Part shown: positions 1-7,843 of the stretch, piece after piece
Layout of the letters: every line of letters starts with the position of its first letter
Position numbering within the stretch: position 1 is the stretch's first letter
From: JBNKHG01 sp050290225
GTDB taxonomy: Bacteria > Pseudomonadota > Gammaproteobacteria > Pseudomonadales > Cellvibrionaceae
Reading direction: 5' to 3'
DNA length: 64,000 nt
Assembly (NCBI GenBank): GCA_050290225.1
Contig: JBNKHG010000025.1
Coordinates: forward strand, 6,841 to 70,840
The notes under the pieces: model-generated
The model's database searches: none
What the model saw: the letters and a program-made list of their open reading frames with translations, nothing else
What the model was told of the DNA's origin: nothing
Translations under genes and position numbers: made by a program

Positions 1-848
1 ATTCACAAGCCACCTATACCGCCGCCGAAGCATACCTGCAGCAGCGGGGCAATTGCCTGGCATTTTCAGCACTTTTTATCGCCCTGGCGCGGGAAGTGGG
101 CCTGAAGGCCAGCTTCAATGAAGTGGAGGTGCCCCCTGACTGGGACCTGTTGGGCGAAAACACCTTTGTGCGCTACAAACATGTCAACGTTCTTGTACAG
201 CTGCGTAGCGGCCGTCAGATCGTGGATTTAAAGTTGAGGGATTACGAGTCCGATTTCCCGCAGCGGCGTATCAGTGACCGCCTCGCGCAGGCGCAGTACT
301 ACAATAATCGCGGAATGGCTCTTTTGGGGCGAGGTAGTTACCGGGAGGCCTTTCCCTATATGCGTCGCGCCCTGGAGCTGGCGCCGGAAACCGATTACCT
401 GTGGAATAACCTCGGCAGTCTCTACCGGCGCGCCGGTTTCCTGACGGAAGCTGAAATTGCCTACCGGCAAGCGTTGCGGTTGAATCCGCATCAGCAATTG
501 GCGCTCAGCAATCTGAGTCGTCTTTATCTGCAGACCGGCGACCGCGAGAGGGCTGCGGTCTATGCCGAAGCGGTTAAGCGTTTTCGTTTGGCAAACCCCT
601 ACTACCGTTTCTATCGGGCGCAAACCGCAGTGGATGCAGGTGATTTTGATGAAGCCCGTGATCACATCCAGCAGGCGATTCGCTCGGAGCCGAAGGAGCC
701 GCGCTTTCACAACCTTGCCGCCGATATTTACCAGGCCCTGGGGTTAACGGACAAGGCTCTAGAGAGTCGCGAACGTGCCACCCGTCTGGGTGCAGAAATG
801 GCGTTTGCTCCAGTGCGTCAATCCAATGCCCTGGCCGGTGTTCCCTGA
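1..848 (+). CDS. Transglutaminase-like domain / TPR protein (5' partial)
   Basis: The reading frame is open from the first bases of the window (frame starting at base 3), so the gene begins upstream; the GTG at 96 is not the real start. The visible N-terminal part carries a transglutaminase-like Cys-His-Asp triad: Cys in 'GNCLAFS', His in 'YKHVNV', Asp in 'IVDLK'. It is followed by about four tetratricopeptide repeats ('AFPYMRRALELAP', 'AEIAYRQALRLNP', 'ARDHIQQAIRSEP'). Bacterial transglutaminase-TPR proteins are generally cell-envelope proteins of uncertain substrate; the N-terminal targeting sequence is not visible here. A good hairpin terminator follows at 884-908. The family call is confident, the function is unknown. 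Confidence 0.85.
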   Translation, partial: SQATYTAAEAYLQQRGNCLAFSALFIALAREVGLKASFNEVEVPPDWDLLGENTFVRYKHVNVLVQLRSGRQIVDLKLRDYESDFPQRRISDRLAQAQYYNNRGMALLGRGSYREAFPYMRRALELAPETDYLWNNLGSLYRRAGFLTEAEIAYRQALRLNPHQQLALSNLSRLYLQTGDRERAAVYAEAVKRFRLANPYYRFYRAQTAVDAGDFDEARDHIQQAIRSEPKEPRFHNLAADIYQALGLTDKALESRERATRLGAEMAFAPVRQSNALAGVP

Positions 849-883
849 GCGAAAGCTGTTATTTTATTGGCATAAATACAGGC

Positions 884-908
884 GGGGCCTTGTATGGGCC
901 CCTTTTTT
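884..908 (+). terminator. Rho-independent terminator after the transglutaminase-TPR gene
   Basis: The stem GGGGCC/GGCCCC (884-889 with 897-902) encloses a 7-nt loop and is followed by six T residues. It lies 36 bases after the stop codon. The rest of 909-1246 shows no convincing gene. Confidence 0.85.
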
Positions 909-1246
909 GTCTTGTTGCTGTAATTCCCTTTGAGCGATTGAGTTATATCAAAGCGCCTGACCGGCGACCATTTTAGGCTGTCTTCTGATCCACAATCCCG
1001 CAATGTACAGACGTTATGACATTCGGTAGAAACAGGAATTCAATGGGAGTGCGGTTGCCTCTGACTTACATTGGGCAGGGATTGCATTGAGCAGGCTTGA
1101 TCCCGATGAGCGGGCCGGGGGTGAGTGGGGGATATTCGCGGCGCTCTCAGCCTGATAATCACTCGACGGAGACGACATTCCCAGCCTTTGCGCTTAACCG
1201 GTAAGGGTGTGACCGACGATCTCACCACACAACTGAAGACTTTTAA

Positions 1247-1684
1247 ATGGAACAATTACCGCACACCTACAGCAGCCGCATTTGCGGAACACCCAACGAT
1301 AATTTGCATACCGTGACGGCGCATCTGCCGTCGATGTCGCTGGCACCGCCCCAACAGTTTGATGGTCCCGGAGATCAGTGGTCGCCGGAAGAGTTGTTGA
1401 TGGCATCGGTATCCGGTTGTCTTGTCCTGTCGTTTCGGGCCATCGCCAAAGCGTCCGGCCTGGATTGGTTGTCTATCGACTGTGAGTCTGAGGGCTCGCT
1501 GGAGAAGGTTGACCATCAGGTGCAATTCACCCGCATTGTCTCCCGGGTAACCTTGGTGATCGCTGAGGCCGGTGATCAGGCTAAAGCGGAAAAGCTCTTG
1601 CTCAAGGCCGAGGAGACCTGCTTTGTCAGTAATTCTCTGGCCTGTGAAACAGAATTGGATGCGCTTGTCCTGATTCGGGACTGA
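1247..1684 (+). CDS. OsmC/Ohr family protein
   Basis: A 145-residue protein with the OsmC fold signature: the N-terminal Cys in 'SVSGCLVLSF' and the second Cys in 'EETCFVSNSL', which in Ohr/OsmC proteins form the peroxidatic and resolving thiols for organic (hydro)peroxides. The length matches the OsmC family (about 140). Whether it belongs to the Ohr, OsmC or YhfA-like subfamily cannot be decided by eye. The ATG at 1247 is used because the frame is open only a little upstream and no better start is visible; the Shine-Dalgarno is weak. It is convergent with the barrel gene ending at 1764. Confidence 0.85.
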   Translation: MEQLPHTYSSRICGTPNDNLHTVTAHLPSMSLAPPQQFDGPGDQWSPEELLMASVSGCLVLSFRAIAKASGLDWLSIDCESEGSLEKVDHQVQFTRIVSRVTLVIAEAGDQAKAEKLLLKAEETCFVSNSLACETELDALVLIRD

Positions 1685-1732
1685 TCTCTCCGCTATATAG
1701 CTGTTGTCCTTCGATAACGCTGTGGAAACGTC

Positions 1733-1753
1733 AAGCGGGGCAATACCCCGCTT
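1733..1753. terminator. Hairpin between convergent genes
   Basis: A perfect 8-bp stem AAGCGGGG/CCCCGCTT with a 5-nt loop lies between the convergent stops at 1684 and 1764. The nearest T-run on the plus strand (1761-1765) is 7 nt from the stem and there is none on the minus strand, so it is a weak intrinsic terminator or simply a transcript-end stem. Confidence 0.5.
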
Positions 1754-1763
1754 GTCGCCGTTT

Positions 1764-2948
1764 TTAGAAACGCACCGAGGCGGAGAAAGAGAAGAGGTTC
1801 CAATAGCGCTCGGTCGCTGCGGGGTTGGGATTTTCAATGTTGGGTAACCAACCGGTGCCGTCGATATTGTGCCATTCAGCCCACAACATTATATTTTTTT
1901 GAATATCCCAACGTGCACCGAGGGTCACGTCTGTTGCGAAACGGGAGTGAGCCGGCCGTCCTCTTGTCGCCTCGAAAGCTTTGCCTTTGCGGTCATTGCG
2001 ATCCCATGCCAGGTCGTCATAGCGGAGATAGACTTTCCAAAAAGGATTAAAGCGATAGGTTCCCTGTATAAAATAACTGTCACCTGTGAATTTAATATCG
2101 GGAATGCCAAAATCTGTTAGGCTGGCTTTGCGAAGGGCGTATTCAGCCGTCAGGCTCCAGTTTTCGTGGTTGTACTGGGCGGAGAGAATATAGGGGCGGA
2201 ATTGGAATTCGCCCGCCAGTACCGGGTCCATTGCCCCAGGTGAGTAGTCGACATTGATTTCTCCCGCAGTCAGCCCCAGCCTGACGCGGCCCAAATCCCG
2301 CTCGTAGAGCAATCTTCCCATCCAACTGGTGTCGCCCTCGAGTTTTCCCGGCAGTTCCTGCAAAAATAGTGAAGATTCAAAACCCGGGTCTTCCAGACGC
2401 GGTTCAGACACGGCAAGCTGGAAATTGTAATCGCCGGACTTGTGACCCATTTCGTGGTAGAACTGTACCCCGTCGGATGACAGTGCAAAGTTTCTATTTC
2501 GGTCAAAGTAAATGGATTGTGGCAGCAGGTTGCTTGGGCGTGTGGCGGCAATATCCCGGGTGTCATTATAAAATCCGTAGGGATTGACTACACGCCCCAA
2601 ACGCACGCCGCTGGTGCGGGTATCCGAACTGAAAAATGTGTAATCGATAAAACCGTAATCGATACGCAGGTCTCCATCATCAGTTTTTCCCGCGTCCCGC
2701 GATACCACCTGTATCGCCAATTGGAGCTGGGTGGTCGGTCGCCACAGACTGTTGAGACCCAACTCGCGGAAGTCGAAGCTGCCGTCTTCAGAGTCGCCAA
2801 AAAAACTATTGCTGTCGGTATACACGTAGCTTTGGGCGGCGAAACCGTGAAACTGCAGCGTGTCCTGCCAGTTGTTCAGTGATGCTGCCGGTAATTCGGC
2901 GCTGGCCACCGCGAAGGCCAGAGTTGTTATGACTTGTTTGAATCCCAT
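1764..2948 (-). CDS. Outer-membrane beta-barrel (porin-like) protein
   Basis: A 394-residue protein with a signal peptide (hydrophobic 'VITTLAFAVASAELPA') and a long series of alternating amphipathic strands rich in Tyr, Trp and Arg, ending in Phe ('SASVRF'), the usual C-terminal residue of outer-membrane barrels. It resembles unnamed porin-like proteins that accompany PstS-like proteins and GGDEF-EAL regulators; no named porin family can be assigned by eye. Its ATG overlaps the stop of the upstream gene in a TGATG arrangement, so it is translationally coupled to the PstS-like protein and is the last gene of a three-gene minus-strand operon. Confidence 0.75.
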   Translation of the reverse strand: MGFKQVITTLAFAVASAELPAASLNNWQDTLQFHGFAAQSYVYTDSNSFFGDSEDGSFDFRELGLNSLWRPTTQLQLAIQVVSRDAGKTDDGDLRIDYGFIDYTFFSSDTRTSGVRLGRVVNPYGFYNDTRDIAATRPSNLLPQSIYFDRNRNFALSSDGVQFYHEMGHKSGDYNFQLAVSEPRLEDPGFESSLFLQELPGKLEGDTSWMGRLLYERDLGRVRLGLTAGEINVDYSPGAMDPVLAGEFQFRPYILSAQYNHENWSLTAEYALRKASLTDFGIPDIKFTGDSYFIQGTYRFNPFWKVYLRYDDLAWDRNDRKGKAFEATRGRPAHSRFATDVTLGARWDIQKNIMLWAEWHNIDGTGWLPNIENPNPAATERYWNLFSFSASVRF

Positions 2949-3388
2949 CAGTTCAGCTCCACCACTTTAACGTCACTGTTTAACCATTCGCGGCTGATAT
3001 AGCCAATTGCATTCTCTGTCGATGAAATTGCTCTTCGCATCTCTTCCTGTGATCCGACGGCATAGGGTGATTGTCCGGTGCCTGAATAGACACGTCTGTC
3101 CCAAATGCGCCGAAGGTTGTAGGGAAAGGTCTGCAACACTTGTTTGGCGAATCGATTGTGGACAGAGTTGTTGTCCGGCAGTACGTAGACTTTAATCGCT
3201 TCGCCCTGCTGCCAGGTTCTTTTGCGCATGCCAAATATCGCTCTAAGGCCCACAGTCGATAGGGTTTCAATGGGGACGTCGGGGTGAGCGATGACAACAA
3301 CATCGGGTTCGTGATTTACCTCTGCGTTCGCACATTCTGAACCGCAGAGGTATATCGATATCATCATAGCTAAGAGTGCATTCTTCAT
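2948..3388 (-). CDS. Short PstS-like periplasmic phosphate-binding-type protein
   Basis: A 146-residue protein with a signal peptide ('LLAMMISIYLCGSECANA') followed by a single lobe of the type found in phosphate ABC-transporter substrate-binding proteins: 'DVVVIAHPDVPIETLS', a mid 'IFGMRKRTWQQGEAIKVY', and C-terminal 'ENAIGYIS'. Classical PstS is about 330-350 residues, so this is a half-length member. No pstCAB genes are nearby. It lies 36 bp downstream of the GGDEF-EAL gene and overlaps the porin-like gene by one base. I infer a sensory or ligand-presenting partner for the membrane c-di-GMP protein rather than part of a transporter. Confidence 0.75.
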   Translation of the reverse strand: MKNALLAMMISIYLCGSECANAEVNHEPDVVVIAHPDVPIETLSTVGLRAIFGMRKRTWQQGEAIKVYVLPDNNSVHNRFAKQVLQTFPYNLRRIWDRRVYSGTGQSPYAVGSQEEMRRAISSTENAIGYISREWLNSDVKVVELN

Positions 3389-3423
3389 TTAGTTACTTTT
3401 TTTAATGTCCGAAGAAAAGGTTG

Positions 3424-6339
3424 TTATTGTTGAAATTGTGCTCGCGAATACGGTGTTGACCGACCATGGTCGGCAGAGTCACTGAGTGAAAAATCCCGCT
3501 CCCGCAATTCCGGCGCGGGTTTGCCGATATAGTAGCCCTGGGCGTAATCCACACCGAGTTCTTTTAACAGTTGCAGCGACTCCTCATTCTCGACAAATTC
3601 GGCAATGGTTTTTTTACCCAGGCCCTGGGCGACATCGTTAATGGCTTTGACAAATAGACGGTCTTCCTCGTTATTGGATAGGTTGCGGACAAAGGAACCG
3701 TCGATTTTGACAAAATCAACGGGCAACTGGCGCAGGTAAAACCATGAGGCGAAGCCCACACCGAAATCATCGAGCGAGAACTGATACCCCAGGCGGCGAC
3801 AGTTGCCGATAACCTCGGCAGTTTTGACAATGTCATCCACGGCGGACGTTTCCGTAAGCTCAAAAATCAGGTGTGAGCGATCTACACGGTGTTTCTCAAT
3901 CAAGGCTTCAATGGTGTCAATAAAGTCGATTTTGGCAATAGCTGTCGCTGAAAGATTGACCGACAGGGTGATCGACTTGCCTTGCGCGTGAAAGTTCTTC
4001 AGGGCGATCACGGCCTGTTCCATCACCAGACGGTCGATCTTATAGATCAGGCCGGTCTTCTCCGCCACGGGGATAAACATGCCGGGTGCCACGATATTAC
4101 CTTCACTGTCTATCATACGTACCAGGGTTTCGTAATGTGAGGTACGGTCTGCGGCAATGTTATAGATGGGCTGGTAGTGAAGGACAAAGCGATTCTCTTC
4201 CAGGGCTTTTTGAATGCGCGCCTTCCAGTCCACCCGCTGGTAAAGTTCCACTTTCTCCGGGGCGTCGACGGAATACAAATGCCAGTTATTGGTGGCATCC
4301 GTCGTGGCTTTGGCCTTGTACATGGCCAAATCCACATTGGCCATCAGTTCGTCCACAGAGTTGCCGTGTTCGGGAAAAAGGGCGATGCCGAGGCTGATGG
4401 TGATACGGTGGATAGTCTCGCCGGTGACCACTTCAGTGCCCCCGATCAGTGAACTGAGTTTTTCCGCCAGAGCGATGGCTCCCGCCTGATCCGTTTCTTC
4501 TGCAATCACGGCGAATTCGTCGCCCCCAAGCCGGGCGAGCACATCCACTTCCCGAACACCGTGCTTGAGCTTGTGCGCCACCTCGCACAGCAATCGATCG
4601 CCAGTGGGGTGGCCGCTGGTGTCGTTAACCGTTTTAAACTGATCGATATCGAAGAAAATGAGAGCGCCGGGGTGGCGGTTGCGCATCGACATTTTGAGTA
4701 TGCGCTGGAATTCGAGTTGGAAGCGGCGGCGATTGTAGAGTTCGGTCAACGAATCGTGATCGGCGAGCCAGGCGAGGTTGGTTTCCGCGTGTTTGCGTGC
4801 CGTCAGGTCCAGTCCCACCGAGAGTACCAGGGCTTCGTTGGTGGCCGAGTCCGGCAGGCGCGTATGGTGCCATTCCATATGCAGGAGGCCGGTTCTGGGG
4901 TTGTTAAAGACACTTTCGTGATGTACCTGGGTAACGACCTGGTGAGACAGCTGTTGCAGTTGGGTTTTAACCTTCTCCCGATCAGTCTGATTGATAAAAG
5001 TGCAAAACTCGTGATTGATGGCATCCTCCTGGTTGATGTTGAGGAGGCGGCAGCCCTCGGCATTGAGCAGTTTGATTCGTCCGTTGGGATCCTGGGTCAG
5101 GATTACCGCGTGGACACTGTTGAGCAGGGTGGTAATAAAATTGCGCTCTTCCAGGAGCTCCCGGCTGCGCAGCTTCAGGCCTTTGGTGCGAAGCTTGACG
5201 GTGCTGTCCAGCTCTTCGAGGGTGCGAGACAGCAGGCTGGCGGATTCAAACAGTGCGTGGATTTCGTTACGTAATAGCGGGTTTTTCAGGTCATCCAGGT
5301 TTTGCAAAACCCCTTCGCGGTTGCTGCGGGCCAGTTTCGGCAATGCCTGGGCTACCCGCTTCAGGCGCGACATGGGTGTCCATAACAGCCAGAGCAGGGC
5401 GACTTCGGCCAGTACCAGGATCAGCAGGGCAGCCAGGAACAGGTTGGATACCGTGGCCTGTAGTCGTTGTAAGTCAGTACTTACATCCTCAATAACAACA
5501 AGGGAAGAGCCTTTAGTGGTGTTGGCTTCGGTGAGGGGAATCAGGCTGACCTCGAAATCCCTTTGCTGCCACCGCTTGAGGGCTCGGGATTCGCCAAGTG
5601 CTTTCATCGACACTTCCGCCGACAGGTTGTTCAATATCTGGTAGGTTATTGGAGCGCCTGTCAAAGCCACGACATTGTGTTCCCAGCCGGGCAGGGAACG
5701 CATTTCAAAGTGGTTATTATTGAACTCGGTGTCCTGCGGAACCAGGATGCCCACATCGGCCGCGGTGGAACTCTGGAACTGCAATACGGCGTCAGCCAGG
5801 GATTGGGCAAACACCAGAATGCCGGTATGGGTGTCGCTCAACAGCATGGGAACCACCACCACCTGCCAGCAAGACCTTTGGCACCAGACTTTGGCCAGGG
5901 GTGTTTCCGCGCGTCCGGTCTCCAAAATCCACTCCTTGGGCAGGAGTTGGGCAATGGCCGGCAACCCCAATGTAAGCAGGGTTTCTGCCTTGTCGTTATA
6001 CAATATGGCGGCGTCCACGCCCCACTCGAAATTCAATTGATCCCAGTTCTGGTCGAGGGTGTCGAGCAAGCGTTGCTTTGCATCCTTTGCCGCAGGTAAG
6101 TCGCGACCCGCAGAACCCTGCATATGGCTGGCAAGGTGCATCAGTTGCAGTTGTAGGGATTTTAACGCCGAGGTAACGGCCTGGTGGCGATTCCGGAACA
6201 CTCTATCGCGCTGATTGCTGTAGGTTTGTTCCAGGTTGTTTTTACCGAAATAAGTTATGAAGCTGATGCCTAAAACCAGAATCAGGCTGACGCTGATCAC
6301 TGCCTGCCACTTCAGGCTCAAAAAACGGGCTTTTTTCAT
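3424..6339 (-). CDS. Membrane sensor with PAS, GGDEF and EAL domains (c-di-GMP turnover)
   Basis: About 971 residues from the start chosen at 6339 (Met-Lys-Lys-Ala-Arg before the first membrane helix); an in-frame start at 6477 would add 46 residues with no membrane-protein character. Order: TM helix ('VISVSLILVLGISFITYF'), roughly 300-residue periplasmic sensor region, second TM helix ('FLAALLILVLAEVALLWLLW'), HAMP/coiled-coil-like linker, PAS domain, GGDEF and EAL. The cyclase signature is intact ('ARLGGDEFAV'). In the phosphodiesterase domain the EAL signature reads ETL, but the other catalytic elements are present ('FELTETS', 'LDDFGVGFAS', 'VKIDG', 'EFVENEE', 'AQGYYIGKP'). It could therefore make and/or degrade c-di-GMP. 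First gene of the operon with the PstS-like and barrel proteins. Confidence 0.9.
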   Translation of the reverse strand: MKKARFLSLKWQAVISVSLILVLGISFITYFGKNNLEQTYSNQRDRVFRNRHQAVTSALKSLQLQLMHLASHMQGSAGRDLPAAKDAKQRLLDTLDQNWDQLNFEWGVDAAILYNDKAETLLTLGLPAIAQLLPKEWILETGRAETPLAKVWCQRSCWQVVVVPMLLSDTHTGILVFAQSLADAVLQFQSSTAADVGILVPQDTEFNNNHFEMRSLPGWEHNVVALTGAPITYQILNNLSAEVSMKALGESRALKRWQQRDFEVSLIPLTEANTTKGSSLVVIEDVSTDLQRLQATVSNLFLAALLILVLAEVALLWLLWTPMSRLKRVAQALPKLARSNREGVLQNLDDLKNPLLRNEIHALFESASLLSRTLEELDSTVKLRTKGLKLRSRELLEERNFITTLLNSVHAVILTQDPNGRIKLLNAEGCRLLNINQEDAINHEFCTFINQTDREKVKTQLQQLSHQVVTQVHHESVFNNPRTGLLHMEWHHTRLPDSATNEALVLSVGLDLTARKHAETNLAWLADHDSLTELYNRRRFQLEFQRILKMSMRNRHPGALIFFDIDQFKTVNDTSGHPTGDRLLCEVAHKLKHGVREVDVLARLGGDEFAVIAEETDQAGAIALAEKLSSLIGGTEVVTGETIHRITISLGIALFPEHGNSVDELMANVDLAMYKAKATTDATNNWHLYSVDAPEKVELYQRVDWKARIQKALEENRFVLHYQPIYNIAADRTSHYETLVRMIDSEGNIVAPGMFIPVAEKTGLIYKIDRLVMEQAVIALKNFHAQGKSITLSVNLSATAIAKIDFIDTIEALIEKHRVDRSHLIFELTETSAVDDIVKTAEVIGNCRRLGYQFSLDDFGVGFASWFYLRQLPVDFVKIDGSFVRNLSNNEEDRLFVKAINDVAQGLGKKTIAEFVENEESLQLLKELGVDYAQGYYIGKPAPELRERDFSLSDSADHGRSTPYSRAQFQQ

Positions 6340-6798
6340 GCATTGAACGTCCAAGCGCATCGATTTGGCATCGTGGAATGTCCCCTCATGGCACTCATTT
6401 CTGTATGGAATATAGTCAGCCTGTTCCCAAAGTATTCTATTGCGTAATAAAGTAGCTAGATTAGCGCACATTACCATAGGTGCAGGTAATGTTCACGTGG
6501 ACAGCGGCCATTGTAGTTGGAAACTCTGACTGGATCACATCTCCGCGGAACGACACCACTTGGGCGGATATATTTTTCCAATATCCTCCAATTTTCAACA
6601 ACTCGGTAAGGAATCTGAGCCAGCAACGAGCCTATGATGGCATTATCTCCTTTGTGCCTTTTAAGACCTCGCTAATGGTCGTGATCAGTACAAGTGGCAT
6701 CTCCGAATAATTATTAACCACAATCTATTCAGTTGGAAAACGGGCGGGAGGTGATTCTGGTGCGATACGCTTTAACGTGGGGAAATGGACGGAACTAT

Positions 6799-6834
6799 GT
6801 TGAGAGCAACGAATTGGTTGAGAGCAACGAATTG
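6799..6834 (+). repeat. Two perfect tandem copies of an 18-bp unit
   Basis: The unit GTTGAGAGCAACGAATTG occurs twice without a gap (6799-6816, 6817-6834). Each copy contains its own dyad GTTG-N4-CAAC, as expected for a protein-binding site or a short hairpin. Confidence 0.8.
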
Positions 6835-6889
6835 ATTCACAGCTTTGTCGCTCAAAGCTTCTTTGGTGGCGCGCAGTTTTCCTTGTTTG

Positions 6890-6935
6890 ATACTATTGCT
6901 ACCTTAATAGTGGGTTTAGGTAGCCACAATAGTAT
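6890..6935. promoter_or_regulatory. Long inverted repeat, candidate operator upstream of the autoinducer-synthase-like gene
   Basis: Left arm 6890-6904 and right arm 6918-6935 are complementary over 15 bp with a 3-nt bulge in the right arm. Inside the left part, ACTATT-N8-AATAGT forms a separate 20-bp dyad of lux-box size. It ends about 130 bases before the acyltransferase start codon. The function is inferred only from position and symmetry. Confidence 0.45.
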
Positions 6936-7067
6936 TTTCAACCAATTTATCTGTATTTTGTATTCACTCTCGCACTATATTTGGTTGACGTGTATTGCTT
7001 TGTATGTTGGTAAGATCTTTCTGCTTTTATAAAAAGATATTTCAAGTTGACTTTATTGGAGTGAATC

Positions 7068-7784
7068 ATGAAACCGCTTGAACTGTATCAAGAGAACCTG
7101 AATATTTGCCTAGCTGATACCCCCGCGCTTAAGGAGAGAGTATTCAATGTACGCTATCAGGTTTATGGTAAAGAAATCGGCTATAACCTCAAAAAAGAGG
7201 GTGAACCCGAAGTGGAAATGGATGAGTATGATAATTATGCAAAACACTGCCTGTTGATACACAAACCGAGCGGTAGGGCCATCGGTTGTGCGCGCTTGAT
7301 CGTTCCCCATCCTCGTAGGCCGGAATTGCCCCTGCCCTTTGAGCGGGATTGGATTGATACCATTGATCGGAGTCTGTTTGATCCCGATCTGTTCTTGCCG
7401 GGTCAGGTGGTCGAGTTTTCTCGAATTGCCGTTATTGAAGAGTATAGAAGAAGTCGTGGTCACCGTCGAAAAACAGACTCCGACTATATTTCGATCATAC
7501 CTCTTTGTTTATTTCTGGCCTGCCTTTCAATGTTGATTGCCTCGGACGCAGATTACGGCTTTGCGATGATGGAGGCCAAGCTTGTGCGCCTATTGCGACG
7601 AATCGGCTTTGTTTTCGAACCTGTAGGCGAGGCAGTGTACCATTTTGGTTGGCGAGCACCCTATATTATTCATCGAGATAATGCGTTGCGTTACTTAACG
7701 AAGCGTGACACAGGTGATCTTTTTCGGGAAATTGACAGGGCCATGCAAGTTCGAGAGGTAGAGCAATTGATTACGGCAGTGTAG
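7068..7784 (+). CDS. PEP-CTERM/exosortase-associated acyltransferase (autoinducer-synthase-like GNAT fold)
   Basis: A 238-residue protein with the N-terminal signature of the LuxI-like/exosortase-associated acyltransferase family: 'VFNVRYQVYGKEIGY', an acidic stretch with 'DEYDNYAKHCLLIHK', 'GCARLIVP', and 'VVEFSRIAVIEEYRR' (compare the E-x-S-R/K-x-A-V core of autoinducer synthases). The family (TIGR03694-type) usually occurs with exosortase/PEP-CTERM systems; no exosortase or PEP-CTERM protein is visible within this window. The start ATG has a good GGAG ribosome site 5-8 bases upstream. Substrate unknown; a signalling acyl product is possible but is inference. Confidence 0.75.
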   Translation: MKPLELYQENLNICLADTPALKERVFNVRYQVYGKEIGYNLKKEGEPEVEMDEYDNYAKHCLLIHKPSGRAIGCARLIVPHPRRPELPLPFERDWIDTIDRSLFDPDLFLPGQVVEFSRIAVIEEYRRSRGHRRKTDSDYISIIPLCLFLACLSMLIASDADYGFAMMEAKLVRLLRRIGFVFEPVGEAVYHFGWRAPYIIHRDNALRYLTKRDTGDLFREIDRAMQVREVEQLITAV

Positions 7785-7843
7785 GCGCCATGCAATAGTG
7801 TTGGTCAGTCAATAGGGCAGTGTTTCGCGATTCAATGTTTGAA

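Larger units (their letters stand above)
6478..7067. other. Gene-poor stretch with repeats upstream of the acyltransferase gene
   Basis: About 590 bases, AT-richer than the surroundings. Two short plus-strand ORFs (6480-6710 and 6733-7032) have no recognisable domain, no good ribosome site and unconvincing composition, so I do not call them. It contains a tandem 18-bp repeat (6799-6834) and a long imperfect inverted repeat (6890-6935), listed separately. Confidence 0.6.

Noticed and set aside
6480..7032. Two short plus-strand ORFs (76 and 99 residues) before the acyltransferase gene
   Set aside because: No domain, no convincing ribosome site, and the second frame runs through the tandem repeat and inverted repeat; more likely non-coding.
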